Of a stretch of 15,478 nucleotides of DNA, positions 6,401 through 12,583 are shown piece after piece; position 1 is the stretch's first letter, and every line of letters starts with the position of its first letter. The translations under genes were made by a program, and so were the position numbers. Below the pieces are notes generated by a model, which was not told the origin of the DNA, ran no database searches, and was given only the letters and a program-made list of their open reading frames with translations. This DNA is from a bacterium (GTDB lineage: Bacteria; Patescibacteriota; JABMPQ01; JAQVVF01). The DNA lies in assembly GCA_030611905.1 (NCBI GenBank), contig JAUWOX010000011.1, forward strand, positions 1 to 15,478, written 5' to 3'.

Positions 6401-7000
6401 CTAAGAATCCTTCTTATAAATAACTCTCCGCTTATCTCTCCGCCCATAAGCCGAAGATAAAACAACAAATGTCGCCACGAACAAAAATATCAACCCAAAT
6501 ACCCAGTTATTACTTTTCTTGCCTTGCAAGCCATTATAATCTCCTTTTAATATTTTTTCAAGATTTTTTGCTGCCATGCTTATCGCCCCTGTATAATTAC
6601 CTTCGATAATAGCTGGATCAATTCCCTGATCCTTTATCTCATCAATAAGACTCTGATCAATTTCACTTTTCAAGCCATAGCTCAATCTTAAAACACCTTC
6701 GTTTTTTTCAGGATCAATCAAAAACAAAATTCCCCTATCTTCTTTGCCTCCGACATCCCACTGCGCAAATAAATCATTAGCATATTCCATTAAATCACCA
6801 CTTACTGACATAGTTACCACTATCATCCGACAAGAAGCTTCTTTCTCAAATTCATGTAATCTCTTTTCGGTTCCTTCAACATCCCCCAAAACTTTTGCAT
6901 AATCATTGATCAATTTGTCACTTCTTTCGGGAAAATCAGCCAAAACAAAAACAGGGCATAATAAAAAAAATATAATTGTCAAAAACTTAGATAATCTCAT
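6401..7000 (-). CDS. TPM-domain (TLP18.3/Psb32/MOLO-1) membrane protein
   Basis: The N-terminus has a signal peptide (basic start, hydrophobic core about 6-20, VLA|D cleavage-like site). Residues about 24-150 are a TPM domain, with the characteristic YANDLFAQWDVGGKEDRGIL near 73-92 and a YGL segment near 108. A C-terminal transmembrane helix follows at about 166-184, with a basic tail. The domain would face outside, anchored in the membrane. TPM proteins are linked to membrane-protein or photosystem repair in plants and have acid phosphatase-like activity in some members, but the role of bacterial homologues is unclear. The ATG is five bases after the recO stop with no Shine-Dalgarno, so it is likely cotranscribed and coupled with recO. 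At 199 residues it lacks the long Gly/Ser tail some homologues have. Confidence 0.88.
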   Translation of the reverse strand: MRLSKFLTIIFFLLCPVFVLADFPERSDKLINDYAKVLGDVEGTEKRLHEFEKEASCRMIVVTMSVSGDLMEYANDLFAQWDVGGKEDRGILFLIDPEKNEGVLRLSYGLKSEIDQSLIDEIKDQGIDPAIIEGNYTGAISMAAKNLEKILKGDYNGLQGKKSNNWVFGLIFLFVATFVVLSSAYGRRDKRRVIYKKDS

Positions 7001-7005
7001 AGACT

Positions 7006-7776
7006 TTATTTCGAAATAATTCCTAATCTTGCTACATCGTATATTAATCTTTTTGATTTAAACTCTCTATCCAAAATATATCTCATAAATAAATCTAAAA
7101 TATTCTCAATTTCTTTTACTAACTTTCTGTCAATATCCAATCGCCTTATTTTTTCAAAACTACTCTTTCCCAAAAAATTCAATACCTTTAAACTCACATA
7201 AGACATTCTAATGCTCTGTCTGTCATGCTCTAAACAATCTTTACACAAAACACCACCCAATGAATTGCTAAAATAATTATTGTCACTTTTATTATTGCAT
7301 TTTGAACATCTCTCAATATTCGGCGCATAGCCCAAAATTCTTAACAGTTTTATTTTAAATCCATTTGAAATTAAATCCATCTTTCCGTCCATAGAAATTT
7401 CTTTATTAATATTGTCCAAAACACTAAATAATAAATTAAACAACCGGGTATCTCTAAAATTATCTGAAGTAAATTTATCTACCAATTCACAAACATAATA
7501 AGCGTACGAAGTCCTTTTTAAATTAAAACATAAATTTTTAAAATGATAATTTTTCTGCACTGAAGTTACTACGTCCATATTCCTTCCCTTAGCCAAAATC
7601 AAATCAATACTACAAAAAAGCTCCAAATGTCCTCCCAATTTCGAAGTTGTTTTCCTCACTCCCCGAGCGACTGCAGAAACCTTCCCCAAATTCGGAGTAA
7701 AAATAGTCAAAATCTTATCTGCTTCGCCCAGATTTGTCCGTTTAATTATTATTCCCTTTGTTTTGTATGTCGGCAT
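7006..7776 (-). CDS. recO: DNA repair protein RecO
   Basis: RecO works in the RecFOR pathway, helping load RecA onto SSB-coated single-stranded DNA and annealing strands. The 256 residues show an N-terminal OB-fold (1-80: KTKGIIIKRTNLGEADKI, ending near the VTSVQKNY strand), a helical region, and a Cys4 zinc knuckle (C157, C160, C178, C181) ahead of the helical C-terminus. Length is typical. An extended -10 box (TGTTATAAT) ends only nine bases before the ATG, so transcription would start at or within a few bases of the start codon, giving a nearly leaderless mRNA; no Shine-Dalgarno is present. The gene follows the ileS terminator and is directly followed by the TPM gene. Confidence 0.93.
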   Translation of the reverse strand: MPTYKTKGIIIKRTNLGEADKILTIFTPNLGKVSAVARGVRKTTSKLGGHLELFCSIDLILAKGRNMDVVTSVQKNYHFKNLCFNLKRTSYAYYVCELVDKFTSDNFRDTRLFNLLFSVLDNINKEISMDGKMDLISNGFKIKLLRILGYAPNIERCSKCNNKSDNNYFSNSLGGVLCKDCLEHDRQSIRMSYVSLKVLNFLGKSSFEKIRRLDIDRKLVKEIENILDLFMRYILDREFKSKRLIYDVARLGIISK

Positions 7777-7785
7777 AGTAAAAAC

Positions 7786-7794
7786 ATTATAACA
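7786..7794 (-). promoter_or_regulatory. Extended -10 promoter for recO
   Basis: The minus strand reads TGTTATAAT, a full TGnTATAAT extended -10 element, nine bases upstream of the recO ATG. No convincing -35 hexamer is visible, as expected for extended -10 promoters. The start point would fall close to the ATG, suggesting a leaderless transcript. Confidence 0.6.
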
Positions 7795-7795
7795 T

Positions 7796-7819
7796 AAAAA
7801 AACCAGAATTAAATCTGGT
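7796..7819 (-). terminator. Rho-independent terminator after ileS
   Basis: On the minus strand ACCAGA, loop TTTAAT and TCTGGT form a 6-bp stem followed by a T-run. It ends the ileS transcript just before the recO promoter. Confidence 0.85.
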
Positions 7820-7830
7820 CAAACATCCTA

Positions 7831-7914
7831 CCCAACTTTAGTTGGGGTACAAAGAACTTCAGTTCTTGTCCGAACTCAAAAACTAAAGTTTTTAAAACCT
7901 CAACTAAAGTTGAG
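7831..7914. repeat. Array of four 16-bp palindromes
   Basis: Four hairpins follow one another: 7831-7846 (CCCAAC-TTTA-GTTGGG), 7852-7867 (AAGAAC-TTCA-GTTCTT), 7878-7893 (AAAAAC-TAAA-GTTTTT) and 7899-7914 (CTCAAC-TAAA-GTTGAG). Each has perfect 6-bp arms sharing the inner AAC/GTT and a 4-base loop, with spacings of 21, 26 and 21 bases. The outer three arm bases differ between copies but remain complementary. The array fills the ileS-recO gap between the ileS stop and its terminator. It resembles a REP-like array; its role is unknown. Confidence 0.85.
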
Positions 7915-7920
7915 TAGAAT

Positions 7921-10900
7921 CTATTTTTTCACTCCCAACCAAACGCTCACTCCATTCACATCCACTTCCTTTTCCAAATCAACATTATCAACCTTCCCTT
8001 CATTCAATTCTTCAGCTAAAGTCTCCTTCTTTATATAATCATCAAATTTATCAAAAACTTTTTTTAATTTTTCACCAGTTTCATAATAAACTTTGATCCT
8101 GTCCGCAATTTCATAGTCAGCCTTTTTTCTCATTGATTGAATACGCCTAACTATCTCCCGCACCATCCCTTCTGATTCTAACTCCTCTGTCAATTCAACC
8201 TGCAAAGCAACAACTACATCCCCCTCGCCTTCCATTTGCCATTCCCTTTCTTGATCAATTTTATCCACAAACTCAATTTCTTTCACATTAACTTCATCTT
8301 TCAAAATCTCCAACAAATCATCACCAGCTTTCAGCTTTGAACTCTCAACTTTCAACTTCGCTAATGGCTGCCTAACTTTAATCCCTGCTTTTGCTCTTGC
8401 CGCCAATCCTAAATTAGCAATCGCTCTTACCAAATCCATTTCCTTATTCAAATCCTCATCAACCAAATCAACATTCGCCTTTGGATAATCACACAAATGC
8501 ACGGTCTTTACTGCTTTCTGTTCACTATTTACTAAATTTCCATAAATTTCTTCAGTTGCAAACGGCAAAATAGGGGATAACAACTTAACAAATTCCACCA
8601 GTACAGTATACAAAGTCTGATATGCCTGATCCTTATCCTCATCATTCTCACTTTTCCAAAATCTTCTCCTAGATCGCCTCACATACCAATTAGCCAAATC
8701 ATCCAAAAATTTCTCGCATTTTTCCATTACCCGCGAAGTATCAAACTTATCCATCTCTCTATTCACATCAGCAATCAAAGAATTCAAAGCCGACAAAATC
8801 CATTTATCAAGTTTATTATTAACTATTGATTGAGAACTATTAATTGTTGGCTGATCAATACTGGCATAAAGCATAAAAAATGAATAAACATTCCACAGCA
8901 AAATTAACTTTCGCTTAATCGCCTCCGCATTTTTATATCCAAATCTCAAATTATTAGCTGGATTTTGAATACAATACATCCATCTCATTGCATCCACTCC
9001 TATCTTATCAGCTGCCTCATCAAACCAAATAGCATTACCAGTTGATTTATGCATTGGCACATTCTTTTCATCCCGCACTTCTTCATAAGACAAAACTTGC
9101 TTATACGATGTTTCATCTTCAATCGTCACCGCCATAAATAATAATGAATAAAACCATAGCCTAGTTTGTGATCTATTTTCACAAATAAATTCTGCTGGGA
9201 ACCATTTTGCCCAATATTCTTTATCGCTAAAATAATGCAAAGTTGAAAATGGCACAATTCCAGCATCCAACCAGCAATCCCCAACATCTTTAATCCGCTC
9301 AACTTCTTTATTGCACTTCGGACAAACAATTTTAATCTCATCAATCCACGGCCGATGCAACTCTGAAATAACTCTGCCATCATCTAAAATATTATACTCG
9401 TGAGCAACCGCGTTCTGCGCCGGAACCTTCATGACATTCCTAAATTTCTTTTTCTCCTCAATTACTTTTTCTAAACCAGCCAAAATTCCATCATGACCAA
9501 TAATTAAAATGGTCTTGTCTTTATTTTTACTTAAAATATCTTGATAAAATTTATCACACCTTACTAAAATATCCTTTAAAGCTTCACCGCTCCCACCAGC
9601 TCTAGTTTCTTTTTTATTTTTCAAGCTATCAAAAAATTCAACTAACTCTTTTCTAATATCATCTACTATCCTGCCATTCCAATCACCAAAATCCTGTTCT
9701 CTAATCCGCTCATCTTCAATTACGTCAATGCCACAGATCTTTCCAACGATTTCCGCTGTTTTTTTACATCGCAAAAATGGAGAAGTATAAATAACATCAA
9801 TCCCTCTCTTTTTCATCTGATTACCCAACAACCTCGCCTGCTCCTCACCCTTCCAAGTTAAATCAGATCCCAACATTTCACTATCAATTTTATCTTCAAC
9901 ATTCATCTCGCTTTCTCCATGCCTAGATAAAATAACATTGGTAAATTCTTGATTAGACAATTCCAACAATTCTTTACGCGACTCAACCGCTGTCATTTCA
10001 CCACATTCACATTCATAAAAAGGCAAAGGCAATCCCCAATATCGTTTTCGAGATATAACCCAATCACCCATATTGTTTAACCAGTCCTGCATCCTCTTAC
10101 CAATTGATTCGGGCATCCATTTCACTGTCTTGGCGGCCTCTTTCATCGGCCCCCGAACCTCCGCTACTTTAATAAACCATTCGCTCACTGCTCGAAAAAC
10201 CAATTCTTTCTTACATCGCCAGCAAAATGGATAACGATGACGATACATTTCTGCCTTAAAAAAATTACCTTTCTCTTTCAAAGAAGAAATTACCTTGTTC
10301 TTAATCCCATGCACATTTTTTCCTGTCAACCAATCAAACCCTGGCAAATAATTTCCACGCTCATCTAACGGAGCAATTATTTTTAAATCATTGATTTTAG
10401 ACAATTGATAATCTTCTTCACCACACCCCGGAGCAATATGAACAATGCCAGTACCTTCATCTTCGCCAACTTCATTCCATTCAATTACTTTATGATTAAC
10501 ATTAACAATTGGCAATTCATCAAAAGCTCCTTCATATTCTAAACCAACTAAATTCTTACCTAAAATTTCCTCTTGAATTTCAACTCCCTCTAAAACTTTA
10601 TCAACCAGGTCTTTAGCTAAAATATAAACTTCACCATCCTTAAACGCTTTAACATAAGTCAATTTGGGATTAACTGCCAAGGCCACATTAGCCGGCAAAG
10701 TCCAAGGAGTAGTCGTCCACACTAAAAAATATTCATCTACGTCTTTAACTTTTAACTTAATATAAACAGCCTCGTGTTCAACCTCTTTCCATCCTTCGTC
10801 AGACAATTCATGTTGCGACAAAGATGTTCCACATCTCGTACACCACGGCATTACAGAATAACCCTTATACAGCCATCCCTTCTGTTTGCATTTCTCTAAA

Positions 10901-11388
10901 AAAGACCAAATCGATTCAATATTATGATCACTAAATGTATAATAAGAATTTGACCAATCCATCCACTGACCTAATCTTTTTGACTGTTCAGTCTGCACTG
11001 CTGAATATTTATCCACTCTTTCCCGACAAGCCCGCGAAAAATTATCCAAACCAAATTTCTCAATTTCCTTTTTAGAATTAAATCCAAGATCCTTTTCTAC
11101 CTCAACCTCCACCCAGAGTCCCTGGCAATCAAAACCATTTTGATACCTCTGATCAAACCCTTGCATTGCCTTATAACGCTGAAAAACATCTTTCAAAGTT
11201 CTCCCCCAAGCATGATGAACACCCATTGGATTATTGGCTGTAATCGGCCCATCAATAAAAGACCATCGCTTCTTGCCATGATTTTTAGTCTGCAATTTAT
11301 TAAAAACTTTATTCTTCCGCCAAAAATCTAGAATATCATGTTCCAGCTTAATAAAATCTTGTTTTGGATTTACTTTTTTAAATGGCAT
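7921..11388 (-). CDS. ileS: Isoleucyl-tRNA synthetase with inserted histidine-phosphatase domain
   Basis: Class I synthetase charging tRNA-Ile. The HIGH region is divergent, GPITANNPMGVHHAWG (47-62); the KMSKS equivalent is MHKSTGN (779-785). WTTTPWTLPAN (224-234) belongs to the CP1 editing domain. WYVRRSRRRFW (901-911) and the C-terminal IQSMRKKADYEIADRI (1083-1098) resemble type-2 (eukaryote-like) IleRS. Cysteine pairs occur at C183/C186, C389/C392, C460/C462 and C689/C692. Between the last two pairs, about residues 478-672 form a whole histidine-phosphatase (phosphoglycerate mutase-like) domain: RHGE with His490, then Arg540, Glu564 and GHDG with His632. The catalytic set appears intact. 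IleRS motifs continue in frame on both sides, so this is a domain insertion, not a fusion at an end. The ATG has no Shine-Dalgarno and lies downstream of a T-box leader. A repeat-derived KVESSKLK occurs near 1013-1020. Confidence 0.96.
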   Translation of the reverse strand: MPFKKVNPKQDFIKLEHDILDFWRKNKVFNKLQTKNHGKKRWSFIDGPITANNPMGVHHAWGRTLKDVFQRYKAMQGFDQRYQNGFDCQGLWVEVEVEKDLGFNSKKEIEKFGLDNFSRACRERVDKYSAVQTEQSKRLGQWMDWSNSYYTFSDHNIESIWSFLEKCKQKGWLYKGYSVMPWCTRCGTSLSQHELSDEGWKEVEHEAVYIKLKVKDVDEYFLVWTTTPWTLPANVALAVNPKLTYVKAFKDGEVYILAKDLVDKVLEGVEIQEEILGKNLVGLEYEGAFDELPIVNVNHKVIEWNEVGEDEGTGIVHIAPGCGEEDYQLSKINDLKIIAPLDERGNYLPGFDWLTGKNVHGIKNKVISSLKEKGNFFKAEMYRHRYPFCWRCKKELVFRAVSEWFIKVAEVRGPMKEAAKTVKWMPESIGKRMQDWLNNMGDWVISRKRYWGLPLPFYECECGEMTAVESRKELLELSNQEFTNVILSRHGESEMNVEDKIDSEMLGSDLTWKGEEQARLLGNQMKKRGIDVIYTSPFLRCKKTAEIVGKICGIDVIEDERIREQDFGDWNGRIVDDIRKELVEFFDSLKNKKETRAGGSGEALKDILVRCDKFYQDILSKNKDKTILIIGHDGILAGLEKVIEEKKKFRNVMKVPAQNAVAHEYNILDDGRVISELHRPWIDEIKIVCPKCNKEVERIKDVGDCWLDAGIVPFSTLHYFSDKEYWAKWFPAEFICENRSQTRLWFYSLLFMAVTIEDETSYKQVLSYEEVRDEKNVPMHKSTGNAIWFDEAADKIGVDAMRWMYCIQNPANNLRFGYKNAEAIKRKLILLWNVYSFFMLYASIDQPTINSSQSIVNNKLDKWILSALNSLIADVNREMDKFDTSRVMEKCEKFLDDLANWYVRRSRRRFWKSENDEDKDQAYQTLYTVLVEFVKLLSPILPFATEEIYGNLVNSEQKAVKTVHLCDYPKANVDLVDEDLNKEMDLVRAIANLGLAARAKAGIKVRQPLAKLKVESSKLKAGDDLLEILKDEVNVKEIEFVDKIDQEREWQMEGEGDVVVALQVELTEELESEGMVREIVRRIQSMRKKADYEIADRIKVYYETGEKLKKVFDKFDDYIKKETLAEELNEGKVDNVDLEKEVDVNGVSVWLGVKK

Positions 11389-11404
11389 AAAATTAAGTTA
11401 TTTT

Positions 11405-11434
11405 AAAAATAAAAACACCCAACTAGAGGGCGTT
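11405..11434 (-). terminator. T-box-controlled terminator
   Basis: On the minus strand AACGCCC, loop TCTAGTT and GGGTGTT form a 7-bp stem (one G-U pair) followed by a T-rich tract. Its 5' arm overlaps the 3' arm of the antiterminator, so the two are mutually exclusive. It ends about 20 bases before the ileS ATG. Confidence 0.85.
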
Positions 11435-11460
11435 CATCAACGCGGTACCACCTCAATTTA

Positions 11461-11488
11461 GTTATCAGCAATCAGTTATCAGTAATCA
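11461..11488. repeat. 14-bp tandem repeat inside the T-box leader
   Basis: GTTATCAGCAATCA (11461-11474) is followed directly by GTTATCAGTAATCA (11475-11488), one mismatch. It sits between the stem III-like hairpin and the antiterminator, where T-box leaders are normally compact. It looks like a local expansion or a small inserted repeat. Confidence 0.8.
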
Positions 11489-11637
11489 ACAATCCGACTA
11501 CCAATCTCCAATGTCTGACTTCTGCTCATTACGGCTATAACGGGCTTACCCGGATGGGTCTACTCACTTAAAAAGCTTTCTTCCATCAACATCGTCTGGC
11601 GATAACCAAACTCAAATGCCTTTAAACTTATATATTT

Positions 11638-11665
11638 ATTTTACCAAAAATATAAAATTTGTCAA
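11638..11665 (-). promoter_or_regulatory. Promoter of the ileS T-box transcript
   Basis: On the minus strand a perfect -35 TTGACA (11660-11665) is followed after 16 bases by TAAAAT (11638-11643). This places the start near 11630, just upstream of the proposed stem I. The -35 overlaps that of the divergent plus-strand promoter. Confidence 0.75.
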
Positions 11666-11687
11666 AAAAATAAATTTCATATATTAT
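11659..11687 (+). promoter_or_regulatory. Putative divergent promoter of the PIN cassette
   Basis: TTGTCA (11659-11664), 17 bases, then TATTAT (11682-11687); TATACA at 11687-11692 is an alternative -10. The -35 shares the TTTGTCAAA core with the minus-strand ileS -35, so the two polymerases would compete. Located about 35 bases before the 53-aa ORF. Confidence 0.5.
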
Positions 11688-11720
11688 ATACAATAGAGAT
11701 ACAATAAATCACTTAGACTC

Positions 11721-11882
11721 ATGAATAAACAACTCCTAAAACAATTTGGTAAAATTAAACCAATAAAACCACAAGATTTAAAAAAACCTAAAACGAGCCA
11801 AGATTTTGATTTTGCAAAAATTGCCAAATTAAGTCACAAGATAGCAAAAACAGAATATGAAAAAAAAAATCATTCCGAATGA
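11721..11882 (+). CDS. 53-aa antitoxin-like protein upstream of PIN gene
   Basis: Small ORF beginning MNKQLLKQFGKIKP and ending EKKNHSE with TGA. It is basic and lysine-rich, with a C-terminal half (DFDFAKIAKLSHKIAKTEYEK) that looks helical. Its end overlaps the PIN gene start by 26 bases in another frame. A short gene overlapping the start of a PIN nuclease is the usual antitoxin-toxin layout, and such antitoxins often bind DNA at their own promoter and cap the toxin through a C-terminal helix. No known antitoxin fold (RHH, AbrB, Phd) is recognisable, so the antitoxin role rests on position. There is no Shine-Dalgarno. The composition is very AT-rich, like the PIN gene. Confidence 0.6.
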   Translation: MNKQLLKQFGKIKPIKPQDLKKPKTSQDFDFAKIAKLSHKIAKTEYEKKNHSE

Positions 11883-12453
11883 TAAAAATTACTATTTAAT
11901 ACTAGATACTAATGTCATTGAGCATCTTGTTAATGCTTATTTTTATATAAAAAAACCAAAACCATGGGCAAAAGAATTTTACGACAGTATAAAGAAAAAT
12001 AAAGTTAACTTATTAGGTACAGATTTAACATTTTTTGAATATTTAAGAGGATCTGAAAGTCTTGAAGAATATAAAACAAAATTAAAATACTTAGAAGAAT
12101 TATTTGATAATTATATATCTGGCATTGATATTCTAGACGCAATACATATGACATTGATCTCCAATATTTATTCAAATAAAAAAGCATGCAAAAAAAAACT
12201 TCCTTCCCTGGTTGATCTTTATCTAACCTTAATCCTTAAAAATCTATCAAACAAACAAATTATGCTCGCAACTTTCAATTATAAAGACTTCCCAACAACT
12301 TTTCTAGATAGAGAAACTAAAAGCATTGATTTCGGCTACGAAATTGGATCACTCTGCTTCTACAAATTTAACAAAACTAAATTCAGAAAATGTTTAAAAA
12401 AATTTTTTAATGCACCTTACAACCGACACAGAAAAAAACACAAGAAAAAATAA
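11857..12453 (+). CDS. PIN-domain protein, putative ribonuclease toxin
   Basis: The 198 residues carry the spaced acidic residues of PIN nucleases: LILDTNV with Asp17, FFEYLRG with Glu61, LVDLYLT with Asp120, and TFNYKDF with Asp144, where T-x-N-x-x-DF is typical of the last PIN strand. PIN toxins of the VapC type cut tRNA or rRNA using Mg held by this acidic cluster. The C-terminus ends in a strongly basic tail (RHRKKHKKK), unusual for VapC and likely RNA-binding. It is longer than classical VapC (about 130-150 residues). It and its overlapping partner are the only plus-strand genes and are markedly poorer in GC (line 11881-11940 is 23% GC), pointing to horizontal acquisition. The start overlaps the antitoxin-like ORF; no Shine-Dalgarno is visible. 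PIN fold likely, toxin role inferred. Confidence 0.75.
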   Translation: MKKKIIPNDKNYYLILDTNVIEHLVNAYFYIKKPKPWAKEFYDSIKKNKVNLLGTDLTFFEYLRGSESLEEYKTKLKYLEELFDNYISGIDILDAIHMTLISNIYSNKKACKKKLPSLVDLYLTLILKNLSNKQIMLATFNYKDFPTTFLDRETKSIDFGYEIGSLCFYKFNKTKFRKCLKKFFNAPYNRHRKKHKKK

Positions 12454-12510
12454 ATCCTATATTCAACCAATTCACAATAAAAAAAACAAAACATAATAAA
12501 ATTAAACTTA

Positions 12511-12540
12511 AAACCGCCAAAATTATTTGACGGTTTTTTT
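12511..12540. terminator. Bidirectional terminator between convergent genes
   Basis: AAACCGCCAAA, loop ATTA and TTTGACGGTTT form an 11-position stem. On the plus strand it has one C-A mismatch and is followed by a T-run; on the minus strand the same position is a G-U pair and T bases follow. It separates the PIN cassette from the propeller gene. Confidence 0.85.
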
Positions 12541-12583
12541 AATTTTTAATTACAACTTTTATCTTTTTTCGCTCCTGTCCTTT

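Larger units (their letters stand above)
11405..11635 (-). promoter_or_regulatory. T-box riboswitch leader of ileS
   Basis: The minus strand carries the conserved T-box core AGGTGGTACCGCG (11441-11453). In the antiterminator, GAGG (11451-11454) and GCG (11441-11443) pair with CGC and CCTC (11426-11432), leaving the 7-base bulge TGGTACC. Its TGGT complements the ACCA end of tRNA-Ile. The overlapping terminator is described separately. Upstream lies a stem III-like hairpin CGGG-TAAG-CCCG followed by TTATAG (11541-11552), a hallmark of T-boxes. Stem I looks short: GTTTGGT-TATC-GCCAGAC would present ATC, an isoleucine codon (11601-11603), in its loop, as the probable specifier. Uncharged tRNA-Ile should favour antitermination and ileS expression. 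About 80 bases between stem III and the antiterminator, including a 14-bp tandem repeat, are extra. The core is firm; the stem I fold and specifier are inferred. Confidence 0.9.

Noticed and set aside
9126..9383. Minus-strand 85-aa frame inside ileS
   Set aside because: It overlaps the ileS gene in another frame, within the conserved catalytic region, and has no independent signal.
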